Part shown: positions 36,010-44,401 of the stretch, one piece after another
How positions within the stretch are numbered: position 1 is the stretch's first letter
Layout of the letters: each line of letters opens with the position of its first letter
Assembly (NCBI GenBank): GCA_002435585.1
Contig: DJDY01000203.1
Span: 1-47,012, forward strand
Source of the DNA: Lachnospira sp. UBA5912
Lineage (GTDB): Bacteria; Bacillota; Clostridia; Lachnospirales; Lachnospiraceae
Direction of reading: 5' to 3'
DNA: 47,012 bases
Program-made: the position numbers and the translations under genes
Notes under the pieces: generated by a model
What the model was told of the DNA's origin: nothing
Databases searched by the model: none
What the model saw: the letters and a program-made list of their open reading frames with translations, nothing else

Positions 36010-38994
36010 GTGGATAAATACGAGTTTAATATAAAGTTGGAACAGATTAAGAAGCTTGCAGCAAAGAAAGAATATAAGCAGGCAGCAGCTATAGCCAAGG
36101 AGATGAATTGGAATAAGGTAAAGGACTGGTCAACACTTGCAACAGTTATTAATGTCCAGGAAGCAGCAGGAGATTATGAAGAAGCAAGAGATATGGCAAT
36201 ACTTGCTTATAACCGTAATCTTGGTGGAAGAAAGCTTATATATAAGCTTACAGAATTCTTTATCAAAGTGAATGATTTCGAGAATGCAGAAGAGTTGTAT
36301 AATGAATATGCCAAAATGTCTGCACATGATGTTAATAAGTATATTCTTTATTATGATTTAAGAAGGGCACAGGGTGCACCAGACACGGAGCTTGTCAGAA
36401 TACTTGAGGAATACAAGGAATCAGAAATAGACGAGAAATATATGTATGAGCTTGCGAATCTGTATTATAAAACAGGACGTAAGGAGGATTGCATCAAGAC
36501 ATGTGATAACCTTGTTCTGTGGTTCCAGGATGGCATATATGTTGAGAATGCCGTAAAACTCAAGGAAAAACTGGGCGTAAACCTTTCTAATACGCAGAAA
36601 CAGATTCTTAAGGAGATTAATGCAAGAAAATCTGATGAGGAAGCCAACAAGGAAAGGCTTTTCATGGAGCAGAAAGAACTTGCACGTATTAAAAAAGATG
36701 AAGTTGGTGATGTACTTGCAGAAGATGATAGTGTAGCAGATTCACAGTCATCAGCAACAGATGAAAAGACAGAACAAGATAAAAAGGCAGAACATAGTAC
36801 TGGGTATAATGTGGTAGGTAATGAAAAATCCACTAACGTTAAGCCAGGAACAAAAACACAAGAAAGTGTGGATGTAAGCTTAGAGACAACATCAGATGCA
36901 AAGTCAGAAGAAAAGCAGAAACTAACAGCAAAAACAGCAGAACAGTCAGTAAATGATGGTGAAACTGCTTCAGCTAGTGGTGTATCTATAGATCTTGTTC
37001 AGAACAACCAGAATAAGGCTCTTAAGGAATCTATTGTAAAAGCTCTTGAACGTCAGAATGAAGCTAAGAAAGAAACAGCAGGAGCAATATCGAAAGACAT
37101 AAGCACATCTACGCTGATGAATGAAGGTGGCACAGTCAGTGGGCAGAATACAGATGCAAGCTTTAAAGACAATGTAACTAAGGCTTCATTATCACTTAAG
37201 GAACTTATAGAGAATGCTAAGAAGAATATAGAGAACAACTGTGAAAAAATAAGCAGGGAAGACGAAGAAGAGGCAAGACGTGCAGCACAGAAACGTATAG
37301 ATGAGAAAGCAGAAGCTATGGATATAGAAGTTTCTGTTCCAAACTACAGTATCTATGATACGCACAATCTTCAGGAGGAACTTGCTAATAATGTAAAAGA
37401 CCTGATTGAGGATGAGCAGGAAGAAACTTTCAGACCACCATTTAAGAGAGTGGAAACTGTTACACAGGCTGATGGTAATGATGCAAAAGCTTCACAGGAA
37501 GAAGCAACAGCGCAGAGTAGTGGATCAGATGAATCGGCAGAAGAGCAGGAACATACTGGTGAAGATGAGCAGATAGAAGGCCAGTTAAGCATTATGGACT
37601 GGATGGAATCTGTGAGAGAAGAAAAATATGGAAAACAGGATACAAGAGAATTCTCTAAAGCAGAGCTTGAACGCATGCTTGATGAAAAGGATGAAAAGAG
37701 CGAGGCTTATGAGCGTATAATCGCCAAGAAGAAGGAAGAAGCCCTGAATAAGGGTGCGGAATTCGATGAAGCAGAAGCTAAGAGAGCAGCGGAAGCAGAG
37801 ATTACTCTTGATTCAGTTAAGAGAGACCTTGCAATGAGAACAGGCAAGGCTGCATTTATTCTTGAACAGGATACAGCAAGAGAACTTGAGAATGCAGAAA
37901 AAGCAGTGCAGAGTGAAGCATCAGAAAACGATAATAACATTAAAACAAAGGCAGAAAAAGCGCAGGAAGAAGAAAAATATAGCCAGCAAGAGCCAGCGAA
38001 TGATGCTGATGTTAATGAAGAACTTACGCTTAATACTGCACAGTTTAATCCTGTAACAGATGAGGTGCTTAAGGGATACAGGCAAAGTACGCCTGACAAT
38101 GGTTATACAGTAGATAACAACGAAGTAATGCAGCAGAAAGAGACAGCGGCAGCTGATTCTACATCTGATATATATTCTGGCAAGGCTGAGGAGAATGAAA
38201 ATCAGTTGGCTGATATAGATGAGCAGCCAGATAAGAAGCTTTCTGGAGAACTGGCAAAGATATTTAGAAAGTACAGGGAAATGCCAGGCCTTGAAGCACA
38301 GCTTGTTGAGTTGTTTGAATCACTTGATAAAGAAATGAATATGAGTACATCTTCAAGAGGTAACATACTTATATCAGGTAATTCAAGCTCAGATAAGACA
38401 GATCTTGCAAGAACAATTGTAAGAGCTATTAATTATGTTTATCCTGATAAGCCTAAAAAGATTGCCAAAACTTCTGGAGAAAGCATTAACCAGAGAGGTA
38501 TAAGCAAGGCTATGGGTAAGCTTAAAGGAACTGCTCTTATTGTAGAAGGAGCCGGAACTATACAGCCAAAGAGAATCAATGAAATAGTTTCATGTATGCA
38601 GGAAGATACAGACAGGATGATAGTTATATTTGAAGATTCAGATGCTGAGATGAATGTACTTCTTAACTTTAATCCTGACCTTACGAAAACATTTAACCAT
38701 AAGATAACACTTAAGCAGTACAATGTTAACGAACTTGTGGAGATGGCCAAGAGATTTGCAAGAAAGAGACAGTATGAAGTCGATGATGATGCACTTCTTG
38801 AGCTTTACTTAAAGATAGATAAGCTTCATAACATGAATGATAATATAAAGCTTGATGATATAAAGGAAGTTATCAACAAGGCTATCGCCAATTCAGAAAA
38901 GAGAGCATCAAGAAGATTCTTCGGTGGTCTTAAGAAGAAGCGTAGCGATAATGGTGATGTAATATTCCTTACAGAAGCAGACTTTAAAGATTGA
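36010..38994 (+). CDS. TPR protein with a degenerate SpoVK/CbbX-like AAA domain
   Basis: A 994-residue protein. Residues 1-200 are TPR-like helical repeats. About 200-755 is a long acidic Glu/Lys/Ala/Ser-rich linker with coiled-coil tendency. The C-terminal domain (about 765-965) follows the SpoVK/CbbX pattern, but Walker A is GNSSSDKT (790-797, Gly replaced by Asp before the Lys), Walker B is ALIVEGAG (Glu846 in place of DE), and the NPxLxxRF arginine region reads NPDLTKTFNH. ATP hydrolysis is therefore doubtful. GTG 36010 is preferred because ggaggt lies seven bases upstream. No signal peptide. Same strand as the Jet-like genes; the link is inferred. Confidence 0.7.
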   Translation: MDKYEFNIKLEQIKKLAAKKEYKQAAAIAKEMNWNKVKDWSTLATVINVQEAAGDYEEARDMAILAYNRNLGGRKLIYKLTEFFIKVNDFENAEELYNEYAKMSAHDVNKYILYYDLRRAQGAPDTELVRILEEYKESEIDEKYMYELANLYYKTGRKEDCIKTCDNLVLWFQDGIYVENAVKLKEKLGVNLSNTQKQILKEINARKSDEEANKERLFMEQKELARIKKDEVGDVLAEDDSVADSQSSATDEKTEQDKKAEHSTGYNVVGNEKSTNVKPGTKTQESVDVSLETTSDAKSEEKQKLTAKTAEQSVNDGETASASGVSIDLVQNNQNKALKESIVKALERQNEAKKETAGAISKDISTSTLMNEGGTVSGQNTDASFKDNVTKASLSLKELIENAKKNIENNCEKISREDEEEARRAAQKRIDEKAEAMDIEVSVPNYSIYDTHNLQEELANNVKDLIEDEQEETFRPPFKRVETVTQADGNDAKASQEEATAQSSGSDESAEEQEHTGEDEQIEGQLSIMDWMESVREEKYGKQDTREFSKAELERMLDEKDEKSEAYERIIAKKKEEALNKGAEFDEAEAKRAAEAEITLDSVKRDLAMRTGKAAFILEQDTARELENAEKAVQSEASENDNNIKTKAEKAQEEEKYSQQEPANDADVNEELTLNTAQFNPVTDEVLKGYRQSTPDNGYTVDNNEVMQQKETAAADSTSDIYSGKAEENENQLADIDEQPDKKLSGELAKIFRKYREMPGLEAQLVELFESLDKEMNMSTSSRGNILISGNSSSDKTDLARTIVRAINYVYPDKPKKIAKTSGESINQRGISKAMGKLKGTALIVEGAGTIQPKRINEIVSCMQEDTDRMIVIFEDSDAEMNVLLNFNPDLTKTFNHKITLKQYNVNELVEMAKRFARKRQYEVDDDALLELYLKIDKLHNMNDNIKLDDIKEVINKAIANSEKRASRRFFGGLKKKRSDNGDVIFLTEADFKD

Positions 38995-39010
38995 GTAAAT
39001 TAAAGAATAA

Positions 39011-39039
39011 TTAAGAATAGTGTGAAAATATGATAGAAT
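39011..39039 (+). promoter_or_regulatory. Probable transketolase promoter
   Basis: ttaaga (39011-39016) and tagaat (39034-39039) are 17 bases apart, giving a start near 39046 and a leader of about 100 nt. Confidence 0.5.
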
Positions 39040-39070
39040 AGATATATTATATAGCATATTTTTATATACT

Positions 39071-39148
39071 GGATTTGTGTCTGAGCGCACTTGATGCAAA
39101 CTTCTTATGTGTAAAATGTGAAAAATGTGCGCAGGAATGGAGATTAAT
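39071..39148 (+). promoter_or_regulatory. Conserved leader element, copy in front of tkt
   Basis: This leader resembles 42948-43016 ahead of the 3-hydroxyacyl-CoA dehydrogenase. Shared blocks are ggatttgtg, agcgcac, caaact, atgtgNaaaatgtg and atggagatta. gcgcac (39085-39090) can pair with gtgcgc (39127-39132), just ahead of the ggag ribosome site. The second copy keeps the pairing with a different sequence. A cis-regulatory RNA is likely. Confidence 0.55.
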
Positions 39149-41137
39149 ATGAATATCGAAGAAATGTCAGTAAATGCAATCAGAGTATTATCTGCTGATG
39201 CAATTCAGAAGGCTAACTCAGGACATCCTGGTCTGCCACTTGGAACAGCACCTATTGCTTATGAATTATTCTCAAAGCATATGAACTATAACCCAAAGAA
39301 CCCAGAGTGGGTTAACAGAGACAGATTCGTTCTTTCAGGTGGACACGGTTCTATGCTTTTATATTCTTTATTCCATCTTTTTGGAATAGGTAATCTTTCA
39401 CTTGATGAAGTGAAGAATTTCAGACAGTTTGGTTCTTTAACACCAGGACATCCTGAATATGGACATACGGTTGGTGTTGAAGCTACAACGGGACCACTTG
39501 GACAGGGTATGGCTATGGCAGTAGGTATGGCTATGGCAGAGGCTCATCTTGCATCTGTATTCAACAAGGAAGGTTATCCGGTAGTTGACCATTATACATA
39601 TGTATTAGGTGGAGATGGATGTATGATGGAAGGCATCTCATCAGAGTGCTTTTCACTTGCTGGAACATTAGGACTTTCAAAGCTTATCGTGTTCTATGAT
39701 TCTAACAATATATCTATTGAGGGAAGCACAGATATTGCATTTACAGAGGACGTTGTTACAAGATTCAAGGCATTTGGTTTCCAGACAATAGAAGTTGAAG
39801 ATGGTAACGACCTTGAAGCTATAGGTAAGGCTATTGAAGAAGCTAAAGCAGATAAGACAAGACCTTCACTTATTAAGGTTAATACTCTTATCGGATATGG
39901 CTGTCCTGCCAAGCAGGGTAAGGCAAGTGCACATGGTGAGCCACTTGGTGTTGATAATGTTGCAGCACTTAAGGAAAATATCGGATGGCCTTGCAAGGGA
40001 GATTTCGAAGTTCCACAGGAAGTATACGATCATTACAGAAAACTTGCTGATAATATGGCAAAGGCAGAGGATAAGTGGAATGAACTTTTTGCTTCATATA
40101 CAGAAAAATATCCAGAGATGAAGGAGTTATGGGATAATTACTTTGATGGATATGATATGTCCGATTTATTCAATTCAAAAGAGTACTGGGCAAAGGGCGA
40201 TAAGCCAGAAGCAACAAGAAGCACAAGTGGAACTATACTTAATATGATAAAGAAGTCTATGCCTAATCTTATAGGTGGTTCAGCAGACCTTGCACCATCT
40301 AATAAGACTAATATGAAGGATGCAGGAGACTTCTCTAAGGATAACTATGCAGGAAGCAATCTTCATTTCGGTGTAAGAGAGCAGGCTATGGCAGCTATTG
40401 GTAACGGACTTATGCTTCACGGTGGACTTAAGGCTTTCGTTGCAACATTCTTTGTATTCAGTGATTATGTTAAGCCAATGGCAAGACTTACAGCACTTAT
40501 GAAGCTTCCTTTAACATATGTATTCACACACGACAGTATCGGTGTAGGCGAAGATGGTCCAACACATGAGCCAGTTGAGCAGCTTGCAGCGTTCCGTTCG
40601 CTTCCTGGATTTACAGTATTCAGACCATGTGACAGAACAGAAACAGCAGCAGCCTGGATGTATGCAATTGAGAATGAGTGCGGACCAACAGGACTTGTTC
40701 TTACAAGACAGAATCTTCCACAGATGGAAGGTTCATCAAAGGATGCATTAAAGGGTGGTTATATAATCGCTGATTCTGATAAGGCAGTGCCAGATGCAAT
40801 CATCATTGCAAGTGGTTCAGAAGTAAGTCTTGCAGTTAACGCTAAGGAAGAACTTAAGAAGGATGGCATAGATGTAAGAGTTGTAAGTATGCCAAGCATG
40901 GAGCTTTTCGATAAGCAGTCAGCAGAATATAAGGAAAGTGTACTTCCAAATGCTGTAAGAAAGAGAGTTGCAGTTGAAGCACTTTCTGACTTTGGCTGGT
41001 ATAAGTATGTAGGTCTTGACGGAAAGGTTATTGCTATGGAGGGCTTTGGCGCTTCAGGTCCTGCAGCTACATTATTTGAACATTTTGGATTCACAGTTGA
41101 TAATGTTGTTAAGACAGTTAAGGAAGTTATCGGATAA
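39149..41137 (+). CDS. tkt: Transketolase
   Basis: A 662-residue thiamine-diphosphate enzyme of the non-oxidative pentose phosphate pathway, moving two-carbon ketol units between sugar phosphates. N-terminal SGHPGLPLGTAP, the ThDP/metal site GGDGCMMEGISSE and the C-terminal-half motifs FGVREQAMAAIGNG and THDSIGVGEDGPTHEP are all present, so it is a full-length single-chain enzyme. ATG 39149 has ggag seven bases upstream; ATG 39125 has none and overlaps the leader element. A strong terminator follows at 41224. Confidence 0.96.
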   Translation: MNIEEMSVNAIRVLSADAIQKANSGHPGLPLGTAPIAYELFSKHMNYNPKNPEWVNRDRFVLSGGHGSMLLYSLFHLFGIGNLSLDEVKNFRQFGSLTPGHPEYGHTVGVEATTGPLGQGMAMAVGMAMAEAHLASVFNKEGYPVVDHYTYVLGGDGCMMEGISSECFSLAGTLGLSKLIVFYDSNNISIEGSTDIAFTEDVVTRFKAFGFQTIEVEDGNDLEAIGKAIEEAKADKTRPSLIKVNTLIGYGCPAKQGKASAHGEPLGVDNVAALKENIGWPCKGDFEVPQEVYDHYRKLADNMAKAEDKWNELFASYTEKYPEMKELWDNYFDGYDMSDLFNSKEYWAKGDKPEATRSTSGTILNMIKKSMPNLIGGSADLAPSNKTNMKDAGDFSKDNYAGSNLHFGVREQAMAAIGNGLMLHGGLKAFVATFFVFSDYVKPMARLTALMKLPLTYVFTHDSIGVGEDGPTHEPVEQLAAFRSLPGFTVFRPCDRTETAAAWMYAIENECGPTGLVLTRQNLPQMEGSSKDALKGGYIIADSDKAVPDAIIIASGSEVSLAVNAKEELKKDGIDVRVVSMPSMELFDKQSAEYKESVLPNAVRKRVAVEALSDFGWYKYVGLDGKVIAMEGFGASGPAATLFEHFGFTVDNVVKTVKEVIG

Positions 41138-41223
41138 TATTAAGATAATAAATATCAAGATAATAGTAATATAATGCCGTAATGGCAAAAGGTTTTTTCT
41201 ATTACATTATATAATGACAGATT

Positions 41224-41259
41224 AAAAAGTCCTATCGTGTATATGCGATAGGACTTTTT
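41224..41259 (+). terminator. Transketolase terminator
   Basis: Perfect 14-bp stem: aaaaagtcctatcg (41224-41237) with 41246-41259, ending in ttttt. The A run at the other end makes it potentially bidirectional. Confidence 0.9.
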
Positions 41260-41465
41260 GATGTTTATAATAATAAAAAATAATTTATCAGAATATAATT
41301 TATTGAAGAATAATTTATTTAATAGGAATTTGCATAATCAAATAACTATATTCAGAAATATTAATATAAAAACAATATATATAGAAAATAAAAACGAATA
41401 AGTCATATATTGTGTAAAATTAGTAATAAAAACATATAAAAAACAATAAATTATTATGTATATAC

Positions 41466-41494
41466 TTGAAATAATAAAAAAAGGGGTATATACT
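41466..41494 (+). promoter_or_regulatory. Promoter of the alcohol dehydrogenase gene
   Basis: ttgaaa (41466-41471) and tatact (41489-41494) are 17 bases apart, each one base off consensus. The upstream 41260-41465 is extremely AT-rich with no gene. The transcript start is expected near 41501. Confidence 0.65.
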
Positions 41495-41507
41495 ATAAAC
41501 ATAAAGA

Positions 41508-41525
41508 TTGTTAGAGAATTAACAA
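41508..41525. promoter_or_regulatory. Rex redox-repressor operator
   Basis: TTGTTAGAGAATTAACAA matches the clostridial Rex consensus TTGTTAANNNNTTAACAA with a single mismatch. It lies immediately downstream of the predicted start point, where bound Rex would block transcription until NADH is high. Confidence 0.75.
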
Positions 41526-41635
41526 TCAATTAGACAAAATGATTGCATTGGGGTGCAACCGGTGGACTAGTATATATTATATTAATCCAGATTAATCACT
41601 TATTATTTTATTTTATTTTTAGGAGGTACAGGATT

Positions 41636-42847
41636 ATGGTACGTTTTACATTACCAAGAGATTTATATCATGGTAAGGGAGCTCTTGAAGCACTTAAGAC
41701 TCTTAAAGGAAAGAAAGCTATCATCTGTGTTGGTGGTGGTTCAATGAAGCGTTTCGGATTTCTTCAGAGAGCAGAGGAATATCTGAAAGAAGCAGGCATG
41801 GAAGTCAAGTTATTCGAGGGTATCGAATCAGATCCTTCAGTTGATACAGTTATGAAGGGTGCTAAGGTTATGGAAGAATACCAGCCAGACTGGATAGTAG
41901 CTATCGGTGGTGGTTCTCCTATTGATGCAGCCAAGGCTATGTGGATTAAGTATGAATATCCAGAAACAACATTCGAGGATATGTGCAAGGTATTCGGTTT
42001 ACCTAAGCTTCGTACTAAAGCTCATTTCTGTGCAGTTTCATCTACATCAGGTACAGCTACAGAGGTTACAGCATTCTCAGTTATAACAGACTATAAGAAA
42101 GGTATTAAGTATCCTTTAGCAGACTTTGAGATTACTCCTGATGTTGCTATCGTAGATCCAGAACTTGCAGAGACTATGCCTAAGAAGCTTGTAGCACATA
42201 CAGGTATGGATGCTATGACACATGCTATTGAAGCTTATGTATCTACAGCTAACTGCGATTATACAGATGCACTTGCACTTCATGCTATGCAGATGATTAA
42301 GGATGACCTTGTAGGTTCATATAATGAAGATATGGAGAAGAGAGATGCAATGCACAATGCACAGTGCCTTGCTGGTATGGCATTCTCTAACGCATTACTT
42401 GGTATCGTTCATTCTATGGCACATAAGACAGGTGCAGCATTCTCAGGTGGACATATTATTCATGGTGCAGCTAATGCTATGTATCTTCCTAAGGTTATCA
42501 AGTATAACTCTAAGGATGAGACAGCAGCTAAGCGTTATGCATACATAGCAGATTTCTTAGGATTAGGTGGAGATACAACAGAGGCTAAGATTGATAACTT
42601 AATCGCTATGCTTCGTAAGATGAATGATGAACTTAATATTCCACAGTGTATTAAGCATTATGGTGAGGGTGGACTTCCAGCAGAACAGGGAATCGTTCCA
42701 GAGGATGAATTCCTTGCTAAGCTTCCAGAAGTAGCAGCTAATGCTATTAAGGATGCATGTACAGGTTCTAACCCACGTCAGCCTAGTCAGGAAGAGATGG
42801 AGAAGCTCCTCAAGTGTTGCTACTATGATACAGAGGTAGACTTCTAA
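41636..42847 (+). CDS. Iron-containing alcohol dehydrogenase
   Basis: A 403-residue group III (iron-dependent) alcohol dehydrogenase of the butanol/1,3-propanediol dehydrogenase kind. The cofactor site is GGGSPIDAAKAM. The metal ligands fall in HTGMDAMTHAIEAYVS, GIVHSMAHKTG and GGHIIHGAANA. It reduces an aldehyde to alcohol with NAD(P)H and so regenerates NAD+ in fermentation, which fits the Rex operator upstream. ATG 41636 has aggaggt eight bases before it; an upstream ATG at 41543 lacks any site. It stands alone between two terminators. Confidence 0.93.
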   Translation: MVRFTLPRDLYHGKGALEALKTLKGKKAIICVGGGSMKRFGFLQRAEEYLKEAGMEVKLFEGIESDPSVDTVMKGAKVMEEYQPDWIVAIGGGSPIDAAKAMWIKYEYPETTFEDMCKVFGLPKLRTKAHFCAVSSTSGTATEVTAFSVITDYKKGIKYPLADFEITPDVAIVDPELAETMPKKLVAHTGMDAMTHAIEAYVSTANCDYTDALALHAMQMIKDDLVGSYNEDMEKRDAMHNAQCLAGMAFSNALLGIVHSMAHKTGAAFSGGHIIHGAANAMYLPKVIKYNSKDETAAKRYAYIADFLGLGGDTTEAKIDNLIAMLRKMNDELNIPQCIKHYGEGGLPAEQGIVPEDEFLAKLPEVAANAIKDACTGSNPRQPSQEEMEKLLKCCYYDTEVDF

Positions 42848-42877
42848 TATAGAATTTAATATAAGTTTTTCCTCTTG

Positions 42878-42912
42878 AAAGCGGAGTGATGCGTGAGTAT
42901 TGCTCCGCTTTT
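42878..42912 (+). terminator. Alcohol dehydrogenase terminator
   Basis: aaagcggag (42878-42886) pairs with ctccgcttt (42903-42911), followed by one more T and a loop of 16. The T tract is short (four), so termination may be partial. Confidence 0.65.
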
Positions 42913-42947
42913 GATGTGAATTATCGATTTTGGATTTTTCACACATT

Positions 42948-43016
42948 GGATTTGTGCCAGCGCACACTTGACACAAACTCAATATGTGCAAAATGTGTGC
43001 AGAAATGGAGATTATC
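42948..43016 (+). promoter_or_regulatory. Conserved leader element, copy in front of hbd
   Basis: Second copy of the leader at 39071-39148. Here gcacac (42962-42967) pairs with gtgtgc (42995-43000), or gcgcac (42960-42965) pairs with the same strand through one G-U. TTTGTG and CACAAA form an alternative inner pairing. The ribosome site ggag (43007-43010) lies just downstream. Confidence 0.55.
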
Positions 43017-43949
43017 ATGGAAATTAATAATATTGTAATTGCAGGAGCAGGTACAATGGGTTCATCTATGGCACAGATATATGCAAAGTACTTCGATAAT
43101 GTTACACTGTATAACCATAGGGAAGAGAGCCTTAAGAGAGCAGAAAACAGAATCAGGGAAAATGTTGAGACTCTTGTGAAGTCTGGAGATATGGACAGAG
43201 AGACCGCAGACAAGCTGCTTAAATCCATAACATATACAACTTCAACAGAGTGCTTTAAGAACTGTGATTTTGTAGCAGAGAATCTTACAGAAAAAGTAGA
43301 GATTAAAGATGAATTCTACAAGACTATATCAGAGATTATAAATGATAATGCGATTATTACAACGAATACATCCGGTCTCTCTATTAACAGATTATCCCAG
43401 TCGGTTAAGAAACCAGAAAGATTCATAGGTATGCACTGGTTTAACCCACCTCATCTTGTTCCACTTATTGAAATCATAAAAGGTGATAATACAACAGATG
43501 AGGTTGCGCAGACTATCTATCAGTTAGCTCTCAAGATAGAGAAGAAGCCTGTAATTGTCAATAAAGATGTTCTTGGCTTCGCAGCTAACAGACTTCAGCT
43601 GGCTGTACTCAGGGAAGCACTGGATCTGGTTAAGAAAGGTGTCGTATCAAGTGAAGGCATAGATGACGTCATGAAATATGGACTTGGCTTCAGATATGCG
43701 TGCCTTGGTCCACTTGAAGTAGTTGATTTAGGTGGTATCGATACATTTTATCATGTAAGTGAGTATCTATGTAAGGATCTGTGCGATTCTAAAGAACCTC
43801 CAGAACTTCTGAAAGAGCATTATGATGCCGGTGAGTATGGAGTTAAGAGTAAGAAAGGTTTCTATGATTATTCAGATGGCAAGGATGAAGAAACAATAGC
43901 ACAAAGAGATGAAAAGTTCTTGAAGCTGTATCATGCATTATATTCCTAA
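43017..43949 (+). CDS. 3-hydroxyacyl-CoA dehydrogenase (3-hydroxybutyryl-CoA dehydrogenase-like)
   Basis: A 310-residue NAD(P)-dependent dehydrogenase of the Hbd type. The Rossmann motif is GAGTMGSSMA. The catalytic His is in GMHWFNPPHLVPLIEI, and the C-terminal dimer region contains GLGFRYACLGPLEVVDLGG. It interconverts 3-hydroxyacyl-CoA and acetoacyl-CoA. No thiolase, crotonase or butyryl-CoA dehydrogenase gene is nearby, so the enzyme may serve a different short-chain acid. ATG 43017 has ggag six bases upstream; ATG 42984 lies inside the leader element. Confidence 0.85.
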   Translation: MEINNIVIAGAGTMGSSMAQIYAKYFDNVTLYNHREESLKRAENRIRENVETLVKSGDMDRETADKLLKSITYTTSTECFKNCDFVAENLTEKVEIKDEFYKTISEIINDNAIITTNTSGLSINRLSQSVKKPERFIGMHWFNPPHLVPLIEIIKGDNTTDEVAQTIYQLALKIEKKPVIVNKDVLGFAANRLQLAVLREALDLVKKGVVSSEGIDDVMKYGLGFRYACLGPLEVVDLGGIDTFYHVSEYLCKDLCDSKEPPELLKEHYDAGEYGVKSKKGFYDYSDGKDEETIAQRDEKFLKLYHALYS

Positions 43950-44104
43950 TGTGAGCAAGCAATGAGCCGTGACAGCCAAGAGCATAACAAAGTGCTATGC
44001 TTGCACAAAGTACTTTATTATGCTCTTGGATGAAAAAGCGCAAATTATGATGCGAAATAAACATATTGAATAAAATCTTCTATAATTCATATAATTAATA
44101 TAAA
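43950..44104. other. Intergenic region with a long hairpin
   Basis: ccaagagcataa (43976-43987) pairs with ttatgctcttgg (44018-44029), extended inward by aaagt/acttt. No T tract follows on either strand, so it is not a standard terminator. No gene was seen. Confidence 0.6.
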
Positions 44105-44143
44105 AAAGGATGCAACAATTTATCTTAAAATGTTGCATCCTTT
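44105..44143. repeat. Left inverted repeat of the recombinase element
   Basis: 44112-44143 is the exact reverse complement of 45003-45034 (32 of 32). The repeat is itself a dyad: gcaaca and tgttgc arms around an AT-rich centre, like a tyrosine recombinase crossover site. On this side the dyad extends to a 13-bp stem (aaaggatgcaaca with tgttgcatccttt). Similarity continues a few bases inward (ctttgaat versus cttttgaat). Confidence 0.85.
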
Positions 44144-44401
44144 GAATATTTGTTCTACTCAATTACATATTCTATATCGTCACATAATAATAATACTTAA
44201 CTATAAATACTTATAAAATTATAAAAATATTATAGAACAATATTTTTATATGACATAATATGATTAAAGGGTCAAAAGGTATCATCGTCGGTGCATGCTT
44301 GCATGCAATTCGATGTATACCTTATATATAAGATTAACAATTATTTATCTTATTCTTATTACAAATCATACTTAATAATCTTATTGGAATTTATAAGTTA
44401 T
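44144..44401. other. AT-rich segment inside the inverted repeats
   Basis: No gene. It holds a hairpin at 44269-44324 (listed separately) and several AT-rich -10-like stretches on both strands, including ttgttc and tataag on the minus strand near 44200-44240. After inversion this segment would lie directly upstream of csrA. Confidence 0.5.
44269..44324. repeat. Hairpin with catgcttgcatg core, repeat copy B
   Basis: gggtcaaaaggt, then aaggtatcatcg pairing with cgatgtatacctt (one bulge), with tgcatgcttgcatgca in the centre. It matches the reverse complement of 12676-12738 in its opening 12 bases and its core. Confidence 0.6.

Noticed and set aside
42948..42996. ttgaca at 42968-42973 as a -35 box for hbd
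   Set aside because: No acceptable -10 box lies 16-19 bases downstream, and the sequence belongs to the conserved leader.
43017..43949. Part of a butyrate-synthesis cluster
   Set aside because: No thiolase, crotonase, butyryl-CoA dehydrogenase or Etf genes are adjacent; neighbours are a lone alcohol dehydrogenase and a recombinase.
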